Shown in pieces: positions 1 through 10,500 of a stretch of 18,349 nt of DNA (the first letter of the stretch is position 1; each line of letters begins with the position of its first letter). The DNA lies in the NCBI GenBank assembly GCA_013365365.1, contig JABVXU010000839.1:1-18349 (forward strand). Direction: 5' to 3'. The notes beneath the pieces are model-generated. The model worked only from the letters and a program-made list of their open reading frames with translations. It had not been told where the DNA came from and ran no database searches. Position numbers and translations under genes: made by a program. The stretch is from Cruorifilaria tuberocauda (lineage: Eukaryota; Nematoda; Chromadorea; Rhabditida; Onchocercidae).

Positions 1-297
1 CTAACACAAATTAAATTGACAAATCTTTAACAAATAAGTAGAAATGCGATGAAGTAAAAGCAAATACAAAAATTGAAAAAAAAAAAAAGAAATTTAGATT
101 ATAAAAGTATCACTTGCTTAAAAATCACATAAAATTTGTTTTATTTGAACAGATATAAAGCTATTTTTCAATTTTATTTTAAGAAAATTTTCTCACAAAT
201 TTCAAGAAATTGAGAAACATGATTTTAAATTCTTTGTCATTGCATTTTGCTTAATAAACTGCTAAGCAATTGAATTTCAATCAAAACTGTTGTACAT
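1..297 (-). other. 3' flank/UTR of the small heat-shock gene
   Basis: AT-rich sequence following the stop codon of the minus-strand small heat-shock gene. Read on the minus strand it has two AATAAA polyadenylation signals, at 173-178 and 140-145, about 120 and 155 bases after the stop. Either could end the transcript. No coding potential was seen here on either strand. Confidence 0.5.
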
Positions 298-1598
298 TCA
301 TTCATGCTTTACGGGAATTTCTGTATCGACAGCGATAGCTTCTTTAGGAGCATTATACGGTGCTTTGATTTGCAAAATTCCATCCGAGGTAAAATGACAT
401 GTCATATCTGAAAAAGTACTTTTCATTGTCCCTCATCTATCTTTGATAAACGTGTAATAAACTTCAACAAGTTGCTAGAAACTTTTAAACTTGCTGAATT
501 TTCAACAGTTCAAAACTCATTTATGAAAAAATGGAATCTTTTAATAATCTGAGTGAAATTTATGCTTACCTTTACTAATTACTCCTTGTGGTAAAGTGAT
601 TTTACGCAAATACTCAAACTTCGTTTCATCATCTTTATGTTTCGCTTCAATCGTCAGTGTATTTTCCTTCGCATTAGTCTTGACAATAACCTGGAGATAT
701 TCATCATCAAATTAAAATGAAACTTTGTAAAGCCAAAACTCAGAAAAATTAATAATACTCTCATAAATTCTTTCCAGACAATTTCCATTCGAAAACGAAA
801 AAAAACTAGTTATAGTCAGATCTTAATGATAAAAAATATTTCATGCAAACCTCTTCCGGTTTAAATCGACGAACATCCAGTTCCAACAAGAATTTTTTCA
901 CGCCGTCCTCTTCCACAATTGGATTCATAACGCGATATGCTTCTATTTGCGAAGGATGTTCGCGAACTCCTATAGGTCGAAAACTGTCAAACCAGTTGCG
1001 TGAATTCCCTTAAAATGAAATCATATTTATTACTGATTGTTTTAATCGATAAAATGATTCCATATATATTGTCTGATTAGTCATGATCTTAAGTTTGGAT
1101 CTGTCAATCAGCGTTTAATATCCGAAAAAATAGCTCAACTGTTTAACAGAATTTATCTTCATACACTATACTGGTATGAACACAATCGCTTTTCGCTCAC
1201 TATTGTGTAGCATAACGAAATAAGAATTAATGTTAAGCATCTCGAAACAACGTTTTTCTGTCAAGCATAATCAATACTAATTAATTTCTCAAAAATAAAG
1301 AAACGAAAGGAAGCTATGAATATAGAAATTTCCAAACAAAATATCGAATTTCAAGAAGTTTCCATAAATTATCAATTCTAATGTTCATTATTATCCTTAT
1401 AAAGTAAACCACCAACTTACAGAATACCCGATCAAATTGTTGTTCAATTTCCTGCAGCTGCCTGTCAATATTTCTGAATACTGATGATAGCGGATATCTG
1501 GATACAAAACCGTAATTTCTGGCGGAATGGATTCGTGATCCATTAATTACAGTGTTAATCCCCTGACGTATAATTTGTCTGTTCAGTAAGCGCAACAT
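298..1598 (-). CDS. small heat-shock protein (alpha-crystallin family), possibly mitochondrial
   Basis: ATP-independent holdase chaperone that binds unfolding proteins. Four exons, read on the minus strand: 1598-1421, 1008-851, 690-570 and 407-298. All junctions are GT..AG and all phases agree, giving 188 residues with a TGA stop. The alpha-crystallin domain spans roughly residues 90-172. It contains FLLELDVRRFKPEE (99-112), the LPQGV turn near 145-149 and DGILQIKAP (161-169). The C-terminal IPV (183-185) is the I-x-I/V motif that docks between subunits. Length and motifs fit metazoan small heat-shock proteins. Residues 1-44 have seven arginines and no Asp or Glu, like a mitochondrial presequence (inference). 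The start follows a TTTTGCAG acceptor by 14 bases, typical of a trans-spliced nematode mRNA. An HSE/TATA promoter lies upstream. Family assignment is firm; organelle location is not. Confidence 0.93.
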
Positions 1599-1612
1599 GA
1601 AGCGTACTAGAT

Positions 1613-1620
1613 CTGCAAAA
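1613..1620 (-). promoter_or_regulatory. probable trans-splice acceptor of the small heat-shock gene
   Basis: On the minus strand TTTTGCAG ends 14 bases before the ATG at 1598. No exon is needed upstream, because the ATG opens the frame. This matches the short leader expected after spliced-leader addition. An ordinary intron in the 5' UTR would look the same. Confidence 0.5.
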
Positions 1621-2088
1621 CGATATCGAATTAAAAAGCAGTAATTCAGTGCTTTTCACCAAAGCTCAACATAACATACACTAGGACAGTAATGTTAACT
1701 TGCAGAAACTGTGATTATTACGTCATAGATAATCCGTAATAATCTGGGTATTCCGTAAACGTGAAAAATGGATAAATAACGATCTTTCACGTAGGTATTA
1801 TCAGATAATGAAATCTCGATAAAGAAACTGTACAATCGATAAAATGAATTGAAGAAATATGTAACAATGCTGAAATATGATATCCGAATAATCGGATACT
1901 AAAATTTAGATTGATGCAGTGAGCAATAATCACTCTCTCAGAACTCACAAAGAGGATGAAACGTTTCACAGTTATACAGTGATAATTATCTAGCGCACGT
2001 GACCTTCTTCTAAAACTCCCAAATGAAGAAACCCTAAACACAAAACCTCACATGTAAAACAACTGATGCCGAAATAGCTGCTACCTCG
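1621..2088 (-). other. presumed outron/5' leader between promoter and small heat-shock gene
   Basis: About 470 bases between the TATA box and the splice acceptor. It contains an 84-codon GTG-initiated open frame (minus, 2041-1787) with no recognisable domain and no support as a gene. The bZIP-like TTACGTCAT lies at 1718-1726 and an E-box CACGTG near 1996-2001. If the promoter at 2089-2137 drives the chaperone gene, this stretch would be transcribed and removed as an outron or 5' intron. Confidence 0.35.
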
Positions 2089-2099
2089 CTTTATATATA
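2089..2099 (-). promoter_or_regulatory. TATA box
   Basis: Minus strand reads TATATATAAAG, a full TATA consensus. It lies 13 bases downstream, in gene direction, of the heat-shock element, which is the usual geometry of heat-shock promoters. Transcription would start near 2060 and run toward the small heat-shock gene. Confidence 0.6.
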
Positions 2100-2112
2100 C
2101 TGCATGACAATT

Positions 2113-2137
2113 GTTCAAGAAATTTCTCGAACATTCT
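2113..2137 (-). promoter_or_regulatory. five-unit heat-shock element (HSF binding site)
   Basis: On the plus strand 25 bases divide into five adjoining pentamers: GTTCA, AGAAA, TTTCT, CGAAC, ATTCT. These fit nTTCn/nGAAn in strict alternation without a mismatch in the core triplets. HSF1 trimers bind three or more such units, so five give room for cooperative binding. With the adjacent TATA box and the chaperone gene downstream, heat-inducible control is a strong inference. Confidence 0.8.
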
Positions 2138-2422
2138 AGTTCATTCTCAAGTGATGAAATAATGAACTTTCAATTATTTTAAAACATCGATAGTCACCGT
2201 ATCCAAAAAATATTCATACCGACGTGTGCGGTTTACCTACGTTAATATTCTACACATAACGAAGCAATTACGTGAATTACGTTTGCTTCAATCTTCTACC
2301 ACTCTTGCCATTATTGACGTTTTTTTAAACTTTAACCGTATATGGCGGAAAATTGTCTGATATGTTTCATCTTTAAATTATGTTTCACATTCACGTCATT
2401 TTAGCGAATTACGTTTGCGTGA
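2138..2422. other. intergenic, no gene seen
   Basis: AT-rich sequence upstream of the heat-shock promoter. The 13-base string GAATTACGTTTGC occurs twice (2274-2286 and 2406-2418), the second copy ending just before the duplicated exon fragment. No coding sequence or RNA gene was recognised. Confidence 0.4.
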
Positions 2423-2495
2423 ACAGAACACTCGATCAAATTGTTGTTCAATTTCCTGCAGCTACCTGCCAATATTTCTGAATACTGATGATAGC
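2423..2495 (-). pseudogene. truncated copy of small heat-shock protein exon 1
   Basis: This 73-base segment matches 1419-1491 of the intact gene with four substitutions and no gaps, about 95% identity by eye. It corresponds to residues 36-59 plus the exon end. One change turns a Gln codon (CAG) into TAG in frame, and another replaces Asp with Gly. The flanking sequence does not match, so only a fragment was copied. It cannot encode a working protein. Its distal end is the left arm of a perfect hairpin. Confidence 0.85.
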
Positions 2496-2528
2496 TTATG
2501 ACGTAGCGTATAAGCTATCATCAGTATT
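2481..2528. repeat. perfect 19-bp inverted repeat (hairpin)
   Basis: The arms 2481-2499 and 2510-2528 are exact reverse complements (left arm AATACTGATGATAGCTTAT) around the 10-base loop GACGTAGCGT. Inside the loop ACG and CGT can pair further. Fifteen bases of the left arm belong to the copied small heat-shock exon, so the right arm is an inverted third copy of that piece. A fold-back template switch during repair would produce this. Confidence 0.9.
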
Positions 2529-3064
2529 AAAGTTAAAAATATATAAGTTAAAAAGAAATACAGAAAGTAAGATAGATATTTTATTATTGATTGCATATTT
2601 CGTCCTATATTTTATATAATTTGACCTATATTTTAATTTCATTCTTTTAAAAGTATGTCATAGCTTACGGAATGTTTCAACTCGAAAATTTTAGTAATAG
2701 AATTCAGTAACAAGAAATAAATTCTATTTCACATAACAAAATACATATTATAACGACAATAATGTTTATCTTTTCTTTTTCTACAACAAAAGGCAATGAA
2801 AAGTGAGGAAGAAAATTCTAAGAGGGATGTGAATTAACAGACTACCAGATCTCTCAGATCAAATTTTGAGAGTTCATTATTGGAATATTGAATTTAAAAT
2901 TAACAATTCATCAATTTCTTTCATTATCAGTTTTATTCCACTTTTCAGTTACAAGTAGAAATGAAAAATATGATAAATTAAAAATAGATGAAAAGAAAGG
3001 AGAAAAATGTGGGAGGGAGACTTTGCGGTCTACTAGGTTTTCCAGCTCTGATGTCTATCACTGA

Positions 3065-3163
3065 ATCAATAAAAATTATAATGAAAATGATTCCCTAACA
3101 GATCAATAAAACTGAAAATGATTCCTCAATCGATCAATAAAATTGAAAATGATTTTCTAAAAG
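3065..3163. repeat. three-unit tandem repeat, 31-37 bp
   Basis: Units 3065-3101, 3102-3132 and 3133-3163 each begin ATCAATAAAA and contain TGAAAATGATT. The last two are 31 bases long and differ at only a few places. The first carries about six extra bases. This is a degenerate minisatellite with no evident function. Confidence 0.7.
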
Positions 3164-3868
3164 ATGTTTTCTCTAAGGTATCTTCTCTATTCTACGATTC
3201 GTTATCATTATCGTTTCATTATCAATTTTCATCCCTTTTTTAGTTACATCAGTTATTTTTGAATAAACTAATATTTTAATGATTTAATGATTTTCATGAA
3301 TGTTCAGAATACTATCGAATAAAAGTTAAGTGCAGGAATATGTGGAATATATAGTCCATAATATAATGAAAATTATGAACTAACTTTAATTTTCTATAGT
3401 TTTTGAGTTGAATTACTCTGCTATGATAGCAGTTATACATTATTAGATGGAGAAAATTTTAAGAAAATTCCTTCCTTTTTCTTTTTTTCCATTATTTTAT
3501 TGGAATTCCAGTCAAACTATTAAATTTTTTTTTAATTTTAGTGAATCTTTCATTGCTTAATAATTTTAATTTTTCAATAATTTTTCATTTTATATTTTTT
3601 ATGATAGTAATATACTTTTCTCATACATTACTATACAAGTTATTCATTATTTTACATTTCTTATCAACAATCTGCTTGTCTCTTCTATTTCGGTGCTCAT
3701 TTGCTATTCTAATTCATATATGTTGCAAGTAATTTTTTCTTTTGTTAAATGCTGATGAAGACTGTTTTCGATCCAATTACTTACCCTATCTTATATACGT
3801 ACACATTTTCAAAACTACCTTTTACTTCACGTGAATGTTTCACATCAACCAATAACTTGCGTATACGT

Positions 3869-3900
<32 letters not shown>

Positions 3901-3984
3901 AGACAGGTTATTAACGTTCACATCGAGGTGTAACTCGTTGATTCAAGTATATTATATTATAATATCAATCAACTTATATGATAA

Positions 3985-4008
3985 GTCGCATGCGACCACA
4001 TATAAATA
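3985..4008 (+). promoter_or_regulatory. possible RFC1 promoter: palindrome plus TATA-like box
   Basis: The exact 12-base palindrome GTCGCATGCGAC (3985-3996) stands out in AT-rich surroundings and is followed four bases later by TATAAATA (4001-4008). This lies about 450 bases before the splice acceptor ahead of RFC1, similar to the spacing at the small heat-shock gene. The promoter role is inference; TATA-like strings are common in such sequence. Confidence 0.3.
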
Positions 4009-4309
4009 TAACTGATAAAAATTATAATCAATGCGTGTCAAATTGGAAGCATATTTTTTCGTAATTTTTCTGCATTTTCATGAATTGATAACTGCATGAA
4101 TTAAATAAAATCATTCTTGCCGAGAGTTTCCAGATCATTTGGAAAAAGATTATCATTCATGATTAAAGTGAAGTTGTGAGTCATAAAAACCAACCAGTTA
4201 AACTTGGACTGGGACGAATTATGTTTCATTGTCGGTTCAACATTTCATGATGAGAAAGGAAAGCTGCATTCGAGAATTAGAGTAATTTTTTTGGAAAAAG
4301 TGGAAGAGT

Positions 4310-4341
4310 AGGAGAGAGAGGAGGGAAAAGAAGAGAGGAAA
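4310..4341 (+). repeat. 32-base purine-only GAGA-rich tract
   Basis: An uninterrupted run of A and G with several GAGAG pentamers, upstream of RFC1. Such tracts can bind GAGA-type factors or disfavour nucleosomes. Simple-sequence drift is an equally good explanation. Confidence 0.55.
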
Positions 4342-4452
4342 TAAACGATTAATTTTATTTTGTATTTTATGGCAGTAAATAATCGATGGTAATTTGCAGT
4401 AGTTTTGAGATCACAAAAAGTTTATTGATTGGGAAAAGTGGAAAAAAACCGA

Positions 4453-4459
4453 TTTTCAG
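4453..4459 (+). promoter_or_regulatory. possible trans-splice acceptor for RFC1
   Basis: TTTTCAG preceded by GAAAAAAACCGA. It is the best acceptor upstream of the first RFC1 exon. A leader joined at 4460 would reach the ATG at 4511 after 51 bases with no earlier ATG, which supports that start. Confidence 0.35.
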
Positions 4460-4510
4460 GCGGTGTTTGCCGATAGAGAAATATCATTTTGTGGAATCAA
4501 TCAGGAGTAA

Positions 4511-7500
4511 ATGGTTGGTTTCACATATATATATATATATATTTTTTTTCTCTTAATAAATTCATCGTTTTATTTACCGGTCGTTCACGATGCACGCCTC
4601 GTGTAAATAAAAGTACCGATGTCGGGAAAAGTAATTTTTTTTTGCTCTTATAATTGTGTTTAATTCGTCATGAAAATCAACAGGTTTTGCAGGATATTCG
4701 AAGATATTTTGGTGGGAGTGCAGGAAAAAGTGCCCTTACGGAGTTAAGAGCTAGTCAAGGCAGTCCGAAAAGAACAGATAAAAAATCTCAGGGTACGCGA
4801 AAAAGACCAAGTAAAAAGCCATGGATAGCTGATGTCGTGCTCTCCGATGCGTGTAAGCTTGAATATTATTTTTTTATATTTACGAGAAGAAATTTAGTTA
4901 TTAGTTAGATTTAGTTATCTATTTCAATGGATACTGGTAAACATAATGCTTTTTGCAGAATATTTTATTGTTTCCTACTGTTATTTAATTTTTCTAGCAG
5001 ATCGAGATTTAAATATTTTCCAAAAGTTCGCTGATTTTAAGATCTGATTTCGTGTCTGCGTTAAAAATTTTGTAGTTGTTTAGTTTCATCCTTGATTACA
5101 TAGACAAATTTTTGGATATATGCTTCGAAATCATTTATCCAAATTTGTTGAAAGAAATCGCATCATAAAAATTTAAGATTAAGTTTAAACTATTTTAATG
5201 TTCGTTACAGTGTTTGATCTATGAAGTTTGTTTTCTTTTGTATTCTTTATTCATATTTTCAAATATTTAAGTATTTCTACAAAGATTTCTTTCTGACTGT
5301 TTATAGCTGATGATGAGAACCCAATGCCGCGTTTGCTACGTAAAGAACGACCAAAAAAGAGGATCATATTATCATCTGGTAGTCTTTCTTAGCTTTCTTT
5401 ACTATCCTGTTTTGACTGTTTTGTAAAATTTAGTTAAATGGATCTGTAGAGAATTACTTGTCATTGTGAATGATTCTAATATTTTCCATTCATAATAATT
5501 ACCTTACGAAAAATGTATTGAAGATATAATTATTTTTGTTTGATGTTTGATGTACTTCCTTCTTTAAAGACGATGATGATGATCTGCCACCCTCATCTTC
5601 GCAAGTACTGCCATCTAAAAGAGGGGGAAAAATCACTTTGAAGAAAGCGGACAGCAAGTTGACAGAAGGTTTGTTGAAGCGCACGGCACATACTGTTATC
5701 GATGTAAGTTATTAAATTATGTTAACAAATTAAGCATCTGTTAGATGGGTGTATTTTTGCGGAATTCTGCGGTCATTTCTTTCACATACTGAGATTCAGG
5801 AGGAACTTGATGAAAAGGAAGAAATGGACGGATTCGTTCCAGCACCGCCAACAAAAAAGAAACGTAATAGAACGCCACCTGGTCAAGGAAGGCTGAATTT
5901 TAATCGTCTTGGCGCTATCAAGAAAAAGGATTCTCCAAAAAGTTTGTTGGATCCGTCTTATTTCTTGGTGTAATTTATGCCAGATGGTTACGTTAAAAGA
6001 CAGTTCTGAAAGTGATTACTTGCTTTGGATTAACTGGAAATTTTCAGAAACAAAAGCAGATCCTGCTCCTGAACTAAAGGCGATTGATCCAGCCGAATTT
6101 TTCCGCAATTTCGGCAGAGCTTCCACCGAGGGAAAAAAGAGCGTGAAACGAAATGGCAATGTCACCACGGAAACAAATCTCTCTGAGGAAGACGCTCAAA
6201 TAATAATTTCACCACAAACTTCGCCAAGGAAATTGAAGCAGGCAAGAGCTGCAGAAAGTAAAAAGGAAAGAAAAACAATTGGATTGAATAGTGAAAATTG
6301 TAAGTCATCTGAACCATCAGCAACATCAATTAAAACAAAAAAATCGCCGAGAACTGCTGCATCCACTTCTATAAAATCAGTAACGATGAAGAAGGATGTT
6401 GCTGTCCTGAATAAAAAGGAGAGTCAGATGCAAGGAACGAAAAAAACCAAGGAGAAGGTTGACACAAAGAAAAAGTTTGAAACAGTAGATGATGATACCA
6501 ACAAAACAGTGAAGACCGATATTATAACAGAAAAAAAATCAAAAATTCGAATGACTCAGAAAAAATCGTCGAAACTAATGGCAAATGTAGAAGAGAAGAA
6601 GTCAAAATTTGACAAGTCAGATGATAATAAAAGTCCTGCTGGAGAAGTGAGTTCACTGTTTAAATTTCCTAAATTCCATTCTTAATTAAAGGATCTGTGC
6701 TTCAATATAAAACATTTTTGATTCTATGATTTCAGAAGTTAAATTTAATCAAATTCAAGTTCTAACTAATTTTAGGAAGCATACTTACCATGGGTTGACA
6801 AATATAAACCAACCAGTATAAAACACTTAGTTGGACAGAATGGGGAAAAATCGCCTATGAATAAATTGCTAGCTTGGCTGCAAAATTGGGCGAAGAATCA
6901 CTTAGGTGTCAGTGGTAAACAGAAAAAGGGTAAGAGGAATTTCTCTTTGATGAGATAGAAACTTAGATTTAAGCAAACAATTCATATTAATAAAGTAACA
7001 GAACATAGGATTTTATGGTTTTCTATTGCCTCAAAATTATCAATTTCAGTTACCATTGATGGTTAACAAACTTTTCTTAACGTGATTTTTTTTCTTTTTC
7101 AAAACTACTCGATTTTCCAGTGTTTTATTTCTTTTACGAAAAGATTAACTTGAGAAGGTTTCATTAATTTATTTTATCTTCTTCGCGTATAATAATGTGT
7201 AACCAAATATAGCACGGCCTGCTCCTTGGTTAGCACAAAATGATGGTACAGCTTTCAAGGCAGTGATGCTTAGCGGTCCACCTGGTTAGTTTTTATGTTT
7301 CTTGTTGTTTTCTAGATTAATATTTAGCTTTACTTATCATTTCCTTAAAGTTATTATGAATTTTGTTAAGAGATATTAAGATTTATCCTTAATTAATTTC
7401 ACATCCATTTCAAGGTGTTGGTAAAACGACATGTGCTACATTGGCATGTAAGGAACTTAAACTACGGTACGTGGAGAAAAACGCTTCAGATGTGAGAAAT

Positions 7501-10500
7501 AAGAAAGCATTAGAAGCACAAACATCGGAAGTAATCGGTTGCGAGCAAATAGACGGTTACCTAAAGGGTTCAGCCGCACATAAAAGTAAATTTTCTTAGG
7601 TAATGAGAAATCAGAGGAAAAAAGGTTTTAAGTAAAAATACTGAAGATATAGAATTTGGGACACTGGTAATGGTAGAAAATGATCTGATTGTTTTTCTTT
7701 TCATTGCAGTGAATACATCTAACGAGATAACACATGTACTAATTATGGATGAAGTGGATGGTATGAGTGGAAATGATGACCGAGCAGGCGTAAGTTTTGA
7801 AAGTACAAAAGTTATCTTTTCATCATTTGTTTTTAAGATACAAATTGACTGTTTAAGACTGAAACTGGAAATGCGGTATTGCATTAGAAATTAGATTGTT
7901 TCAATTGTTCGTTGAATTGATTGTCAGATAACTTTACTAGATATCATTGGAAATCAGCCATAGACTCTCTGGAGCCTAATATTTGTTTTCAGATTGCTGA
8001 ATTAATACAAATGATCAAAGAAACATTAATACCAATAATTTGTATATGTAATGATCGTCAATCGCAAAAGATGCGTTCATTAGTGCATTATTGTTTTGAT
8101 GTGCGGTTTCAGCGACCACGTGTTGAGCAGATTAGGGTTAGGTTCTATTTTGGATAAAAATTTTTCCTTCTTCTGTTGTACTTGTTTTATATTTTTAGCT
8201 ACTTTCTGCCAAATTAATAAGGATTTATAAAAATCTTTAAAAAAAATTTACGAAGCTTAAAATTTGTAATAAACTTAACAGTTCCTCAATCAGGGATTTT
8301 AGACTAACTAAAGGGAGGAAGAAGCAAAAGAAACTGGAATAGGCAGGAAACTAATTTGTTGATCTTGTCCTGTTCAAATAGCAAATTTAGCAAATTCAGT
8401 ATTCTTTGTATCGATAATGTATAACTTATGACGCGAATTTCTGATCTCAAATGTCTTCTATTCATACAGTTTTCTTGTTTGTCAGGCACGATTGCTTACT
8501 ATCGCATGCCAGGAACATGTAAAAGTTGATAAGGAGGTGATTGATGAAATTATCGAAACTTCACAGCATGATGTTCGCCAATCAATTTATAATTTACATC
8601 TGTTGAGCTCAGGCGCAAATAGAGGGGAAATCCAGAGCAAAGATGCTGCTGTTGTAAGTTTTCGATCAGTAATTGCATAATTTTCACATCATTCTTTAGG
8701 GAAGTAATTTAAATCTTTATCTCAAATTAGATATAAAAAAGGTTTGATTATGGAAATAATCGTAGAAATGGTTTAACTCTGTTTTTTTACCCATTTCAGA
8801 AATAATTTTTGTTTCATCCTATGAGATGAATGCTTACACTGAAATATTTGAAATATTTTTGTTCTCATTCTTATCTCTATTTAAAGCTTTGTAGAATAGT
8901 ATTTTTGAAAAATGGCAATATTTTAAAAATCGGTTAATTATAGTTTGTGTTTAAATGAGTATTTTAATGAGGTTAATGAGCATCATGCTATGAAAAGCAG
9001 AAAATTGATCAAAAGAAAACGATAAAAGAAACGAGTTGAAAATAAGAGTGAAACATATAAGTAATCGGTTCAATTTTTTTTTCTGTTTTTGAAGAATCCC
9101 TTCGAAGCAGCTCGCCGTCTTTTAAATATCGATACACAAACATGGGAGAAACAGCAGATGTTTTTCGTTGATCCTTCAATTATGCCACTATTTGTGCAGG
9201 AAAATTATCCTTTTGTGCAGAACTCAAAGATGAGGTAATGAAGATCATTGAATAATCTTCTAAAAATTATTTTAAACTGCATATACTTCTGTTCATTTAA
9301 TATATCGAGGTTTCATAAATTACAGCATTAGTGAACGATTATGCGCGTTGAGGAAGGCGGCGGACAGTATTTCAGAGGGTGATATAATTGACCGAATTAT
9401 TCGAACAACGGGTGCATGGACACTACTTAATGAACAAGTTTGTTGTTGGTTTCCTTTGTTAAAAATCAACGATAGGCACAGTTTATACTTATCCTGAAAG
9501 TATGTTCGCTAAGAGATAATTCCTTGCTTCTTTGTAAACCAAAAAAAGGAAAATGGCAAATGCGTATTATATTTATAGGCGTTATTTTCATCTGTGGCAC
9601 CAACTTTTCACATGAATGGTTATATGAAAGGAGTAATTAATTTCCCTTCGTGGTTAGGAAAGAATTCGACGTACAATAAACGTCAGCGATTGCTACGCCA
9701 GCTAACAACTCACACTTATCTAAGGTTGAAGTTTTCTGGCGGAAAACATAATGAAATATGCGAAAAAAATCAAGCTTATTAAACTTATTCAGAAGCATTC
9801 TGAATACTAACTGTTGGAAACTTCATGTAACTTTTTTTATTATCTCACATGCGGTGTCACGCTACCTAATTATCCAATTAAAATATACGATGAAATGGTG
9901 TTTGAATTATTAATGTCAGATATCGATAGTGGTCCACAGCTGGTTAAATTTATGTAAACCTGGAGCATTGAAACGAATTATTTAGAAATGGTGTTTGAAT
10001 TTATTAGCTTATGAATAATTCCAAACTTATATATGTTTTTCTGTGCTTCGTATCTATCGCATATTTCTTCATTATATAATGACGATTTAGAACACTTGCT
10101 GCTATAGTTCCTATGGTACTTGATTATGTTCCTGTTCTACGACACAACTACTGCCGTGCTCTGCTGGATAGAGCGAATGATGGTGTGAAGTTAGTGATTT
10201 TTAAACATTCGAATTACTATTTCTATAGCTTGATCTGGTCAGAATGTGAAGCTTATTTCGTGATTTTCTCGTTCATTACTTAGTCGGTAATACTTCAAAG
10301 ACTCTATAAATCGTTTTAGAAGGAATCTATCTTTCATCTTCACTGAAAAATTTTAGTGATGTAATCAACTTGTATAAGGAATACAATTTGATTAGAGATG
10401 ATGTCGAATCAGTTGCTGAATTGGCTGTTTGGCCAGGTATGAAGGATCCAGGAGCTGCTATTCCAATTAAGGTATTTCTTTTTACCAAAATTTTAGTTTA

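Larger units (their letters stand above)
2529..4380. other. intergenic region with short repeats, no gene seen
   Basis: About 1.85 kb of AT-rich sequence. The only sizeable open frame (plus 3541-3732) is a run of Ile, Phe and Leu from a T-rich tract and is not credible as a gene. Two diverged 35-base copies lie at 2919-2953 and 3214-3248 (about six differences). A short tandem array is at 3065-3163, a GC-containing palindrome at 3985-3996 and a purine-only run at 4310-4341. No tRNA or transposon ends were recognised. Confidence 0.5.

Noticed and set aside
1787..2041. 84-codon minus-strand frame between the heat-shock promoter and its gene
   Set aside because: It starts with GTG, has no domain, and lies where an outron is expected. 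It might hide a 5' exon but nothing supports one.
3541..3732. 63-codon hydrophobic plus-strand frame
   Set aside because: Almost entirely Phe, Ile, Leu and Ser from T-rich sequence, with a GTG start and no neighbours or signals; simple composition explains it.
3954..3965. Palindrome ATATTATAATAT
   Set aside because: Made only of A and T in an AT-rich stretch, so it is expected by chance.
5749..5973. Frame that runs past the RFC1 exon-5 donor to a stop
   Set aside because: Only 5800-5941 fits as an exon. All nearby downstream acceptors need phase 1, which the donor at 5942 supplies; the rest is intron.
7570..7884. 104-codon minus-strand frame opposite RFC1 exons 9-10
   Set aside because: It is the antisense shadow of the Walker B exon and intron, with no recognisable domain.
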